This document shows, piece after piece, positions 36,491-49,018 of a DNA stretch of 64,000 nucleotides (its first letter is position 1; the number at the start of each line of letters is the position of its first letter). Position numbers and translations under genes: made by a program. Below the pieces are notes generated by a model. That model saw only the letters and a program-made list of their open reading frames with translations. It was not told the DNA's origin and did no database searches. The DNA comes from Colius striatus (taxonomy: Eukaryota; Chordata; Aves; Coliiformes; Coliidae): NCBI RefSeq assembly GCF_028858725.1, contig NC_084767.1, forward strand, positions 15,639,895 through 15,703,894, written 5' to 3'.

Positions 36491-37265
36491 TCATTGTGTT
36501 CATTGACCTTTACATGTCTAATTTTTTTTCCTAGGATCCATTCCGTACGGTTTTCAGGCTTTTCTAGGTTTGAAGCAAGTTCTCCTCTGCTTTAAAAAAA
36601 ACCCCACAAATCTCTGTGTACATGGAGTAAATACTTTATTGCCAGTAAAGATCCTGGCAAAAGATTGACTTTTTTGCTGCCCCGCTAGGGGATTTATCGG
36701 TTTTCAAACACTCGACAGAGGAAACTTTTGAAGTGCTAACCCGTGGATGTGGTCTGGTTTTTAAAGTATTTGTTCTCACTTAGTTTGTGTGCATCCACCA
36801 TCTTGTACGAGGCAGTTTGATGTGCTGACAGAGTTGGTCAGTTTTTTCCATAGGACTTTTCCATCAACGTATGTACTGTGTAGTTTTGAAGAAATAGTTT
36901 GTGTTAAGCATGTGCTTCATTCATACAAAATGTTCAGAATTTCCCATTGCTTAGTTTCAAGTCCTCTTGCTGGTTCGTCTGTGTATGATTCCTTCCAAGA
37001 GAGGGTCGACTTTTATCCCTCTGTTAAACGCATACTTGTTTGCATAATACCGGGTTAACAGACTTTTCACTCTTGGCTATTGTCCTTCGTTTAAAGTTCT
37101 CTGAAAGTCTGTCGCAGCACCATCTCCCGCCAGGATGGCAGCCCCCTTGCTGCTGGCTTCGTTACAGCAGGAGTAAAATTGGTCTGCTAACAATTGTATT
37201 AGACTCTTGAAAGTTATTTTATGCCACTAGATGATTGGTGTAGAATGCCATGACATCTGCATGTG

Positions 37266-37271
37266 AATAAA
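37266..37271 (+). promoter_or_regulatory. HNRNPA0 distal poly(A) signal 1
   Basis: AATAAA about 1.3 kb after the stop, followed by GT-rich sequence (CTCTGTGAGTACTG). Candidate for the main long isoform. Confidence 0.5.
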
Positions 37272-37628
37272 GATGGGCTCTGTGAGTACTGACTGGAAGA
37301 AAAGAAATGGATTTGCAATACATGCCTCAGCATGTGTGCTCTTTTTTTTGGAAGTAATTGCAATTGCCCGTATCTCAAAAAGTGATAATTCAACTACGTG
37401 GGCAAAGTGCTGTGATAAATGAGCCAGCTAAGTGTACCAGTAACATAGGTGCCAGTTGTAAAGCAAAAATATCTGTGTAGTCTGCTTGATTAACAAATGT
37501 ATATTTGTAGCCCTTTCACGCAATAGAATTAAAGTTTGTTGTTTATTACAAAGCATAATGTTTTAGGGGAAAACTGCCTTCCTGCATAGAAATATAGAAT
37601 AGCAACGTTTATGGGTTTATGAATATAA

Positions 37629-37634
37629 AATAAA
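37629..37634 (+). promoter_or_regulatory. HNRNPA0 distal poly(A) signal 2
   Basis: AATAAA about 1.66 kb after the stop; an ATTAAA lies 100 bases upstream (37528-37533). Use is inferred. Confidence 0.4.
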
Positions 37635-37650
37635 GATTTGAATTCCTTAT

Positions 37651-40600
37651 ATACTTGAGTGAGAGTATGTATGATATGGGGCATGGATTGAAAAAAGCAC
37701 AAAGTTACTTTGTCTTCAGGTTTCTAAGCACTTAGTCTTTAATGCTAATGCTTTGTGGGACTGCGTCTTAAAAGCTGGTTTTTGCTTTGCTCCAGATATG
37801 TAAGATAATAGGCGTATAATTCCCACTGGTTGCAGTGGAAAGTTAAATGTCTTGGGCTTTGTGCTTCTGGGCTGAAGGATTTCACAAGAAATTTCAAGGT
37901 ATTGTCAGTGTTTGATGTCAATCTAACCTGATGCTGACTTTAGTTGAAATGAGTCTTTTTGTTGCTAACAGAAGTAAAATTAGCACCAGCTTAATTACCT
38001 ATGTGAGCTTAAATAAACAGGACAGACTTTTGGGATCAGGATTTAAACAGCTGAATTTCCTCTCGACTGTGACAATTTATGGCTCTTAGAGTGAAGCTGG
38101 TTCTCTTTGTCTTAGCTTTTTAAAATAGGTTCCAAGTAACTGGCTATTTGCAGTTAAATTGTAATGTTTTTATCTCAAAAGCTTGTTAGCCTCTGTTGTG
38201 AGCCAGGTTCACCGATGCTGCATTGTTGAAAGCACAAGGCATGTCAGAGAAATATCTGTAAAACACTATAAGTATCAGCTCTTGATGGCAGACAATTTCA
38301 TGTGGTTGGTTTTATTTTGGTTCACTGGACTTGAAGTTTTTTTACTGTACCTTTGCACTTTAAAATCATGTTGGACAGTTATCCCTGGAGTTCACTGAAA
38401 GCACAATTTTCCTTTATGTAGCTGTAACAAACTGCTGAGTTCTAGGTCTCATCTAGTTTGGGGCTATCATTTAGTCCTTGCAATGGTGAATTGCTGTGAC
38501 CTTATCAAGGGGAGCCTGATTTTGAAAGAAATAGTTAAATTTGCTAGTGTGATGTGGCTTGTTGTTTGACTTGGGAAACTAAAGATAAGTGCACCTCTAT
38601 CTTTTTGGTATTTTCACGTCATGTGCCACAAGGGTATATTGACACTAGAAACAAGAAGGTTTGTGAAAAGGTGACTTTGTGTGTGAAATCTGACAGTTCT
38701 GCCAAGCTATAGTTTGATTTTGAGAATTTTTTACTGAAACATGCTGCTTTGATCATCTCTCTGTAATAGAGATGTAATGTTTATGTAACGTCCTCTTTTA
38801 GGACTAATGTCTCTAGAATAAAATGTAGATCCCAGAAATCGCACCTCTGTTAGGGAATATGCTACCAAATTTCCCTCTTAAAAAGTTGTCTTCTGTTACA
38901 GTGCCCTGTGGTGAATGGCTTTGGTCGGTGGGACTTGCTCTGCTCTGAGCTCTTGTTTCTTAGAAGCAAGAACTTCTGAGTATGCAGGTAATGTTTGAGA
39001 GACTTGTGTGAGCTTAACAAGGGGCAGCAATGCTACTGTACCATGGAATATAGAAAGAGATGCAAGTCTGTATTGGATGGCATTAGAGACAGAGATTTAG
39101 AGACTCACTTTGAATATAGACCTCTTTCTAGTACAATTCTTAGCAAACAACTGATGAAAAGAACAAAGCTTTATTTATGGATTTGATTGTATTTGGTAAT
39201 TTTCTGTCCCCTGGGTGGATTTGTCTATGTAGAAGTGCGTAGGAAGAACTATGGTGAGATTGAGTATGTAGTTGGTGTGTAAATAAAGAAGCATGTGACT
39301 GTAAAATCACTCTGGGATGGTCATGGAGATAGAAGTAAAGTAACATTAGTTTGCTGTTCCATAGTTTGTATTTTAGTTCTGAAGCAGATGTGTCCGACAT
39401 CTCAGTAACTTAATGGCCTTCTTTTCAGGAATTAATGCTGGGTTGTGTTGGTTTCACCTGTGAGAAACGGGAAGTGAGAGCAATTAGTTTATTTTCAGCA
39501 TTTAATAATAAAAGTAAAAGCGCATTAGTTTTCTACTGTGCATGTAACACAGATGTTCTTTTTATTTTTGTAATCTGCAAAAACAAAGATAAACTCTCCA
39601 AAACATGGCTTTTGGAGTGCTTACGGTATCACAGTACACCTCAGCATGTTGTGCTGTGCGCACAGGTTTTTCATAGCAATAGGTATTTGTGTCTAAAGTG
39701 TAATTTGTTCTTGATTCTACTTCTTGTGTGACTTGTAAATTTTGTCTAGTAACACAAGCATGACATACGCTTTTATAATACTGATGACTACTGCATTAAA
39801 AGAAAGATGCTAAACATCTCTGTACGTCCTGAATTGTACAGATGGTTGTAGAAATTGATGTTGGTACCTCTCACTTGTTCGTTTTAGCTCGAGGTGTTGA
39901 AGAGGTAGTTCAGAACAGCATAGCAACTGAAACAGCTTTGACCGCAGTAAATCTCTGTGGGTAACTGCCTGTATTACAGCTGTGCCAACCTTGCAAAATC
40001 CAAGCTGCGTCTTGCCCCGCAGGCTGAGGTAGTATCCTTCGCAGACAATCTTTACCCTCTAGAATTGAGCAAGCTTGTGGCTTTGTGTCATGTGTGGTGA
40101 AATAGTTGCAGTACTGCTATGGGACTCCCAGTCCCGCTGACTGGAGGGCAGAGCTCTGGGAGGTGCAGGGTGTGTGCAGTGGGGCACTGACAGGAGACGT
40201 GCTTGGGGTCTCTCAGGTCCTGTGTGTATACATACTGAGCAACTTGGGAAGCCAAAATAGTTCAGATGGTTAAAATGTAATTTCAAGTTCTCAGATGCTT
40301 TGTGGTGTTCTTACCCTCCTGTAAAGCAAATTTTGCTTTCATTTAGCATGGAAAGACCTAAGTGGATAGTGTAGGTCAAAACACTGGTTTATTATCCTGC
40401 CCTGTCAGCTGATACTATTGTCGCAATGTAATGGCATTCCTATTGCTGCTGAAAAGGGTCTGAGCCTGAGTGGTACTGAGGACCCCAGCTTCCCATTCAA
40501 GTCTCAAAATGGAGCAGCTTCTTTATTTTCTACCTACCTCAGAATGTACTTCCTAAAATGCAAAAAGTTTGGTTTAAACTGTTAATTGATCTCTGAAAAC

Positions 40601-43600
40601 CAATAAACTGAAGGACATCATAATAAACAAAAATATAGTGTGCGCTGTGAGAATGAGATTCTGCTCCTACAGTCTGAGCAATGATTGGTTTTCTAATATA
40701 AGGCATCTTATCCAAGCCTTTTAAAAGGGATTGCTTGGTCTGTTGTAGCTATTATGGATTAGTGTTTATCATGTAAGCAGCAGTTTGTGCCACGCTTACA
40801 TGACATGTTGTTATGGGCCTCTGTGTTCTAAGCTATTCAATAGGAAGAAGACATTTCCAATATGTTTGTCTAACTCTGGTTCTATATATAAATACTTTAT
40901 ATTCATATTAGATGACTGAAAGTGTAACCCCCAAAACTGTACTCTTTCACCTTAGCCGGAGACATAGTTTACAAAGCAGTGGGTTATTTAATGTTCTTTC
41001 ACAACTGATGCAGTGCTCTGGCATACGCATTGTTTAAAAATGAGTTTTCTGCTTGCTATTTCTTTATTTAAATGAATAAACTTCACTTTAAAAAATGTAT
41101 CTCTATGCAAACACACCTTGAATTTGGAGCCAGCCTGAACAAGCACTGTTTGCTTTTGTTTGATGGGCTTTTCTGAGGTCCCGTGTTGAAGTACTGTTAT
41201 TCCTGCTATGTGTTTGTACACACACACACACACAATACTGCTACTTACTGAGTACTTGTGCTGTCATGTCAGTACTGCTATTGACTAGTGTGAAATGTGT
41301 AGTCTTTCTGCCATGTACCTTTACCGAGGAATTTCCTATCCTTTACCTGTATCCTAGGACTTGTGAAAGGGCTGATTGAGTTGGGTCCTTTCCTCCTCGA
41401 TGTTGCTTTGACAGATTTCAGTCTTTTTGCCTTCTCTGCTCCAAGCACTCTCATATATGAAGGGGAGGAAATTTAGTCACATTTTAATTGATACCTCGTG
41501 CTCATATAGTTCTAAGAGTGTTTTAATCCTATCTACATTCCCCTTAAAATGTCTCACCCGTGTTGTGAGAAAAAATGGGTTGTGGGAACACTGAATGAGC
41601 AAGGTCTGTAACACTGTAGTTTGGTGCAGGAGGGAGACATTCTCCAGATTCTTGTTTTTCCTCTAGTTCTCTTATCTACTGAATAGATTTAACAGTTAAA
41701 AAGATGGAACACTTTAGCTCTAGGCTGTGGCACAAAAAAAAACCCCAAACATAAAAAGTAAAATTCAAGTGCTATTCTCTGTCTTTGATTCAGCCTTTGC
41801 CAGTGGGAATTCTAAATAAAGTTGCAACAGCATTTTCTTCAGTACTGTCTGAGTGTGGTTGATCTTAATGTAACTTTTTTCTTGCTAAAACTCTATTAGG
41901 CAAAGCTGTAGTATTTATTGCCTGTTGCTATTAGAGAAAGCACTGACCTTAGAGCACTGGCTATTCTCAGATTGTCAGCTATCCAAGTAACCAAAGCTCC
42001 TTAACTTTGAAAACTTGATGTCAAGTGCAGTCAGACTAATAATGCCATCTGTCTGAGGCATCTGGATATTAACCCTCTTAGTCTGATGCATATGGTTTTG
42101 TTCCCAAATGCTTTCAGAAAAAAAAGAAAGGAACTATACTATGTAGAGCTACATGCAATTTTGATTACATTCATTAAGCTACTATAAATACCTCTTTTCA
42201 TGTGTAATGCAGTAAGGAATCAATGCCAATTTAGAAAGAGATTAAGTTTCTGTCTGGAAATGTGTCAAGGTGCCCATTTGCTCACTACCATCAAAGTATA
42301 AATCACTGATGAACATTGCAGAAATACTCCTTGGAAGCAGAATGAGCTGATGAATCTGAAAATACTTCAGTTGTTCAAATGCTGCTTTATGCCATGCAGT
42401 TGCTGACTGGGTTGTGCCAGAAGTTCTCCCTGGGAATGCTGCTTTGAATTGAAAGGTGTGCCAAGCTGCACATCTGAAAATATGCTGTTAGTCTGTAATC
42501 TACTCAATATAAAAGATTAATATCCTCTCAAGTCTCTCCTGTCATTTCTGTAACTGTCATTGTGGTTTCACAATGGATTTTTTTGGTAAATTTGGCTTTC
42601 CACAAGATCCTGGAGAGAAGTGTCTATGATTCGATGAGTCTAGTTACTGTAGGCACCGATGGGGAAGAAGAAAGATGAGGACTCCAGTGTCTGTTTCCAG
42701 CATAGAGTTGGATTAAGGCAATGCTGGATAAAATGCACGAGTGCATTTTAAATACCGTAGATAAAATACACTGGGACTGGAGGTTGATGCTTTTTCTACT
42801 TGTTCTCTGTGGATCAGTAATCTTGTTTTCTTGACTGCTTACTAACACAGCTTCAGTGGAAAGCCTCCTTCTCCCAACCACACACACCGATGAAGAAATT
42901 ACAGCAAAGTGGGCAGGGCATGGCCCTGGGGGAGGCTGTGCTTATCTAGCTATTGTATGAAAGCACAGCACTATCAGCTGTATTTTGAAATAGTTTACCC
43001 TACTTTATCTTCCAAGTCCTCTCCCTCCTCCAAAGGGATGTCCTCTGTTTTTAGGCTCACTTGCTGCTCTCTGAGTTGCTGAGTCGTGAGAGACTTCTGA
43101 TGCTAAATTCCTTCACTATGTGATTTCATTGTTTAATTGTTTTTTTTTTTTTCCAGCACTGCTGGAGTAACGATGGAGAGAGCTCCTTTGAGTCCTGTCT
43201 GATTGCAAGTTCAGGACTTCCCCTCCTGAGATCACTGTTGGATTCGCAGGGTGGTTGGAGTTGTAATTGCTAATGCCTCTTGCATAGGATATTTGGCAAA
43301 TTGCATTCTGCAATATAAATAATGCTGCCTTTCTGCTGTTATTTTCATGGAGACATGTCCTCCTGAAAGAGATCCCTAGGAGCACAAGGCAGGGCTCAGG
43401 CCTTTGCAGTATGTAACCTGGTGTGAACTGCAATGTTTTTTTCCCTTTAGGCCTACCCGTCCATTACTTTCTGCAATTTTAAATGCAGGCAAATTGCTGC
43501 TTCTGTAATGATATAATTTAGAAGCTGTTATTAGAGTTTCATTTTACTCACCCAGCAACAGCTAGAATCTGGGCTTCTGCTCTCTGGCATCAGTGTTAAA

Positions 43601-45075
43601 GCCTCATTGAGACACGAGCTTGGTGGTGAATCATCACCACGTGTGTTTTGGAAATGTTACATGGAGTTGGTGTGTAGCTGGTGGCAATGGGGAGCTCTTG
43701 TTTACAGTGCACTGGGGAGGCAGCTGAGAGCGAGTTGGGAAACATCGCTTTTGGAAGGAGGATTGGGAAGGAAGAGCTGGGCTGGTTTTATCCCTTATGC
43801 TGCTCTAGGCCAGAAGCGTTGCAACAGGCTCTTAGATGCCTTCTCAAAGCATGTTTTCTTTCTCCCTTACAGAGTGCACTTATGTGTGGAGAGAGAGGAT
43901 GGGAAAGCTGAGCCCTGAAAAGCACACCGTAAAAGCCCAGCAAGTGAACAGAAACCTGAGCTGAGCTCCTGACATTCAGTTCCCACTCTGAATATACTAT
44001 GGAGATTGAGCAGAAAAAGCTGTTTGCCCAGATAATACCAAGCAGGATAATGAGGACATTCCATTATCTGTGAGGAAGATGTGCTGCTCGAGACAGCTTT
44101 TTCTGTTCCAGTAAAAAGATTGCAGAAACTACCTTGCCTAAATTTTTGTGTGTGGCAGCCTTGTGATTTACTCATTCACATTAAATGTTTCAACATGTGG
44201 TGTTACAATACCAGGGTGGTGGACTGTGTTTCTTGGCTTTTGCAAAGAACAAAATAAAATGCTTTGAAGAAGTACAAGAAGAGAGCCCTGCGATGAGTAT
44301 ACAAGGAATAATAGTAAAGAGACTGGGGTTGGAATGGCAAGGTCTTGAATGAGGATAGGTTTGTTTATGCTGGTCTCAGAGCCACAGTATACAAACCTTA
44401 ATTAAGCCATACAACGTCTTCATGAAGCATATCAGGTGTTTCCTCTTATTACAGTAGGTAGTAGTGGCAGCATCAAGGGATATGTTATAAAGACAATCAC
44501 ATTACAATGATATCTTAACACCTAAGCAAAGATTTTTTGCAGGGGGGAAAAAAATCCCCCATTTTGGACCATAGCCTAAACTTTTTCTCAACTCCATGTG
44601 TTTAGCCTGTAGCAAGGATTGTACACTTCAGTAGGTGCAGAAATGGGAGTCAAAACGAAGGACTTCTGAGTCGCAGGGACTTGGTAGTATTTAGGCCTCT
44701 AAAGACTGGCTTTGCCTTTGTTCCAATGTCCACAGAAGTTGTTTTTACAGCTTTCTTGCTGTTAATTTTTCCTTTTGAGTGCTCAATTCTAAACCATGAA
44801 ACACTTGACAATCTTCCAGCAAGTTTCTGATAAATACGTAGTGTGACAGGGCGGGAAGTCTGTGCTTCTGACATAGCTGACTGCGGGTGACATCAACTGC
44901 CTATGCGACAGGAAAGTCAGAGGAGGAAAAGGAGCAGGAAGAACATTTTCAGCTCATTTGTTACTGCTCTATAGGATGAGCAATAGACTAGGTGATGCCT
45001 CGGAGATGACAGCCTAGAATTGAAGCTGACCAGGGGTAGCTAGTCTAAAAGTGATAATGGTATGATGAAACTGTT
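37651..45075. other. Intergenic between HNRNPA0 and KLHL3
   Basis: Non-coding AT-rich sequence with short open frames only (under about 106 codons) and no recognised domain. A T13 run followed by CCAG occurs at 43140-43156. No RNA gene or transposon could be supported apart from the microsatellite listed separately. Confidence 0.55.
41218..41234 (+). repeat. (AC)n microsatellite
   Basis: About eight perfect AC units. A short dinucleotide repeat, likely polymorphic. Confidence 0.9.
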
Positions 45076-45114
45076 GGAGTAAACCCAATTGGAGTAAACA
45101 GGAGTAAACCCAAT
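45076..45114 (+). repeat. GGAGTAAACCCAAT short tandem repeat
   Basis: Two copies of GGAGTAAACCCAAT (45076-45089 and 45101-45114) with a partial GGAGTAAAC copy between them (45091-45099). A local degenerate duplication in unique intergenic DNA. Confidence 0.8.
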
Positions 45115-45789
45115 AGGAAATGTGGTTTACCTTAAAGATTAAAGGAAAACAAAATTCATAAAGTCTGGTTTTGAGGCCTATGGCAGATAAGAGTATGAAA
45201 GGGGATATTTACCAGTAGAGGGCAGTGGTCCCAGAGGCCGTGAATGATCCTGAACCGTGCTATGAGTTAAGCTTCAGCAGCATCTCCACCTGGGGAGCAG
45301 GGTACTGAGGTGCATGTGCAGCCCCCTCTCCTCTACAGATCTCATGCTTCAGGGGGGATTTCTTACCTCTTGAGTCTCAGCTGCCAAAACATCACTGATT
45401 CCAGCGCTGAGAAGGTCCCTGCCTAGAAGGTCTCCTAGGGCTTCTTTTTGAGACTTGTGGTAAATTGGATCCCTGTGAGTTGCTGTAGTAGCTGAATTTT
45501 AGCAGCTGTTTGGGCTTGTATGTGAAAGCAATGTGGTGTGCTCTAAAGCTAGCAGTACTTGGGCAACAGCTACCTTCAGGACTTCTCTGCTGTCATGCCT
45601 TGTGCTCCAGGCCCATTGAGAGCCAGTGCAGTACTCAGATACTACCTCCAAGTGACTTCAGTTGGCCACTAAGATACCAAGACACCGGCTTCAATACATA
45701 TCTTTCACTGGTTTTCTTTATATTAACTTCCCTCGTGGCCCTTTTCCCACAAAAGTATGGTTGAAGTACAGATCTACCCACTTAATTTG

Positions 45790-45892
45790 AATTGCAGAAT
45801 AGGTTTAGTTGGAAGGCACTTCTGGAGGTGATCTGGTTCAAACACCCCTCAAAGCAGGACCAGCTCCAGGGTTAGATCAAGTTGGTCACTCA
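45790..45892 (-). mobile_element. CR1 LINE 3' fragment
   Basis: Antisense CR1 tail. It begins with the reverse of the CR1 end (TTGCAGAATAGGTTTAGTTG), continues with GGAAGGCACTTCTGGAGGTG and ATCTGGTTCAAACACCCCTC, then AAAGCAGGACCAGCTCCAGG and GTTAGATCAAGTTGGTCACT. Only about 100 bp of untranslated tail and flank is kept. Recognisable but diverged. Confidence 0.8.
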
Positions 45893-48539
45893 GACAAGGA
45901 TAAATACATAGACTTAATGATACATTTAGAAAAACATATGTGTCTCTAGGACTAGGAATATTTATCTTATATATATTTTTAATGCAAAATAATTTAGGCT
46001 GAGGACATGCAGCTTTAGAACCTTCAGTGAATGCAGCATTGTATGTACACCTTTCACAGCAATTCAAAGCAGAAGCCATGTTTTTTTTTAAGGAAGTTGA
46101 TAAATAATTTGGTGGAGGGGATTATAATCCCCTGAAAAGGAGAGCTGCTAAAGACAGCAAGTTGTTTATGATAGACATCTGGAATCTGCATATTGGTATA
46201 TACCTGGAAACAGGTATATCCAAGGAGTGAAGGGGTCCTGAATCATTGTTTACACTGTATGTAAGCTGCATGATGCTGTGATTTCGGGCTCTTGCAGTTG
46301 TCTTTGCAGAGCCAGGAAGAGTTTCCCCCACGTCGACGCAGTTTGCTTTCTGCTGGGTTTCAGGGAGGTGGCTCTTTATGACTTCTGCTGGAGCTGTGGA
46401 GATAAACAGTGTTATCCATGTGTATTGGCGCTTTTCACAGAATTCAATTCTTCGAAGCACTTGTGCTTTACGTACAACCTTAGGGTTAAACCAGCTGCCA
46501 GACTTTGGGCCAGGAGAGAGTTTTGTATCAGTTTGGCAGGGATTGTTTTTATTCCCTCCCTTCCTGTTTTTTTTTTTATTGAAGAAATTCCTTGCTGTCC
46601 CCAGCACACTGTCACTGATCTCTTCTCTCTCTATGGCTCGTTGGAGACAGGGCATTTGGTCTTTGACTGTGGATCTGAAGCTTGTTTCAGGAATCTGGAA
46701 AGGTTTTGGTGGGCCATGGACTGGTGATTCTGTCTGGAGCAGGGGTTCCGTGGACCTTTCTGCTCTGAGCATCGCTTGTATGGTTGTGAGCGATTGAAGG
46801 CAGATTAGATGTAGGGAGGGATTTAAGACTACTCAGGACTGGGAATTTTTGAAAGAGGCTGGAAAAACTGCCCCCATCAGGTATTTCTAATTCTTTTTAA
46901 CGGAATGCTTTTCAAGATACCAATCTTTGCACTTAAAAACAAGCAAGAATTTTTTGTATTGGGGCTGTTCCCCAGTCACAATTATTTTGCAAAGCTGCTA
47001 TAAAGATAATCCCTGATTACTGGAATGTGGTTTTGTCCCATTTCAACAAGGACTATTCACTGGCTTGCTCTTGTCTGTTGTTGGGATTTACCTTTCCGTG
47101 GTTGCTATCGGCATTTGTAGAGTCCAGTGGTATATACTGGTGGAGCAAAGCGTATCAGAAGGGCTTGTTGGTTTGGTTCTCTCTCAGCACCTAGTTCCCA
47201 GGTTGACTGAAGCAAGATGTAGATTTTTGTGCTTAAAACCTAATATTTTGTTATTTAAAAACTATGTGTTAATAAAAATAAACAGGTACTTCAGAACAAC
47301 TTCAGGACCTGCTCTTGTATCTGTACTTTTTATGATTACTGAGAGGTTTACTCAACAGAAACAAGCTCTACCCCTCATTTTCTGGGTAACTACACGATTT
47401 TCAGTGTAGTTATTTTTTCTGTGGTTTGAACTCTGTGTCTTGCAGTTTTGCACATTGTGCATCGAGAGTGTAACATGGAATGGACATTGAGGATCTGTAT
47501 ATCTTAAACTGATAGTTTAACAGGATTCTCAGAGGGCAAATGCAGGATTTTTGTCCGGATCCTGTGTGAGGTTTGACTTCATGGCTTTATCTGTATTTCT
47601 GCTGTTTATGGGGAAGCTACCAAATGGTGTTTAAACAGCACGATTCTTGACTTTCCACCCCCATGGGCCTTTGATGAAAAGTTCTTTAACTTCCAGGTGT
47701 GTTAAATTTTCTTATCTGAGGAATGGGAGAGATGAAGATTTCAAAAGCTTGTTGAGAAACTTAACAAGTCACGTGGAAGATGCAATTGCATCTGTTCAAT
47801 GATCTTTGCTGATATGTTTTAAAAGATATGAGTCTTAGGCTGAGGACATGGTTTGAGGAGAAATGTAGAAGAATGAGGTAATTTAATTTACAAAAGAGAT
47901 GAAATTGCAACTTGCAGGAGAAATCTCTTGATACTTCTACTTCTTTCGTTTGCACAAGAATAGTTTGTGAATGGAAGAGTAATGAAATAAGCAAATGTTT
48001 CTTGGCTTAAGTATAATTAACCTCTAGGGCCTCATTGTTGCAAAATCAGATTGAGAAAATCTCTTGACATGGGAAAAAAAGATAGGTTTATGTACAAGTC
48101 CCAATGTTTGTATCAATTGAAATAAAAATGATCTTGTCCAGTGCTTTAGGCTAAATAGCACCTGCAGTTTAGCACCTGCTTGACAGGCTGTAGAAGAACA
48201 AGAGTTTTATAAATTGGGCAACTAGATCCTGCTTTCTGTGGAGACAGCAGGGGACTGGGACTCTGTCCTGTGCCAGCAAGTCTGAGCATCACCTGTCCTC
48301 TCCTGCTGGTGCTCTGTGCATGAGCTTGACTGGTGGTTCAGTCTGCTACAACTTTTCTGTAGTCTATAGATTGCAGGGAATACGGGAGTTTGGGGCCATT
48401 CGGCTCATCCGCCGTCTCCCAGAGGCCAAGTGTCGAGGTGTGGAGACAACGGCACTGCTAGTAGGATTAAGATCAGCAACCGGCAGGGGGACGGCTGGAT
48501 AGTGGGCAGACAAGAGCCGCTCCTCGCGGCTGCCAGCTC
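45893..48539. other. Intergenic upstream of KLHL3
   Basis: Mostly non-coding sequence. It holds the longest unexplained open frame of the window (46122-46772, minus, 216 codons, no recognised domain; see findings). CpG density rises after about 48380 toward the KLHL3 island. Confidence 0.5.
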
Positions 48540-49004
48540 TCTCCCATCTCGCTGCCCGGTGCATTCCCGCTCGCCACCACCGCTAGGACGGCCCGGGGCG
48601 GGCCATTGACCTATTTTGTTCCTGGCTGCCGTGGTCGGAGGTCGTGCCCGCGGCGCGAACCGCAGCCCGGGCGGGCGGGCGCGCTGGGGGGCGGTGGCAG
48701 CGGGGGCCGGGCCGGGGCGGCTCGGCGCGGCGGGTCCTCCCCCGGCCCTCCCTCTCTCCCGCCCTTCACAGCTGCCGTTGCCCAGCGACGGTCGCAAGCT
48801 CGGTGGGGGCGGAGGCTGCGAGGAGGCGGAGGCAGCGGAGGCGGGGGGCGGCTCCGCGGGCGGCGGCGGCGGTAGTGGCTGCGGCGGGGCGCGCCGGGCC
48901 GGGGACGCAGCGCTCTGCTCCCGCAGGAAGCGGCCCGGGGCGGCCGCTCGCAGCCATGCCGGGCCCGGGCCGCTGAGCCCGCCCCGGCCCCGCCGTACCG
49001 CACC
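48540..49004 (+). promoter_or_regulatory. KLHL3 CpG-island promoter and 5' leader
   Basis: Extremely GC- and CpG-rich, TATA-less sequence ending at the KLHL3 start codon; the island continues into intron 1 to about 49200. It contains G/C-rich Sp-type motifs, an RFX X-box-like sequence (48777-48789) and a short upstream ORF (48956-48976). The exact transcription start is not visible. Confidence 0.7.
48956..48976 (+). other. Short upstream ORF in KLHL3 leader
   Basis: ATG with six codons (MPGPGR) then TGA, ending 28 bases before the KLHL3 start codon. The ATG context GCAGCCATGC has G at -3, a moderately good context, so some ribosomes would be expected to initiate here. Whether it lies in the mRNA depends on the unseen transcription start. 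Confidence 0.5.
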
Positions 49005-49018
49005 ATGGAGGAAGAGAG
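49005..49018 (+). CDS. KLHL3: Kelch-like protein 3, coding exon 1 (partial gene)
   Basis: First 14 coding bases: MEEE plus two bases of codon 5. The ATG context CACCATGG is near-ideal. The donor is AG|GTGGGT and the intron is phase 2. Joining to the acceptor at 56553 gives Ser5 (AG+C) and the start MEEESMKQSS, which aligns with human KLHL3 MEGESVKLSS from memory; this match fixes the start and splice choice. KLHL3 is a BTB-BACK-Kelch adaptor for CUL3 ubiquitin ligase that targets WNK kinases and so controls the renal Na-Cl cotransporter. Only the N-terminus lies in this window. Confidence 0.85.

Larger units (their letters stand above)
35971..37650 (+). other. HNRNPA0 3' UTR region
   Basis: Sequence after the stop, starting GC-rich and turning AT-rich by about 36210, with T-rich stretches. 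It contains a cluster of poly(A) signals, so short (about 0.5 kb) and long (about 1.3-1.7 kb) 3' UTRs are both possible. Mammalian HNRNPA0 is known to have a long 3' UTR. No further coding sequence is seen. Confidence 0.65.
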
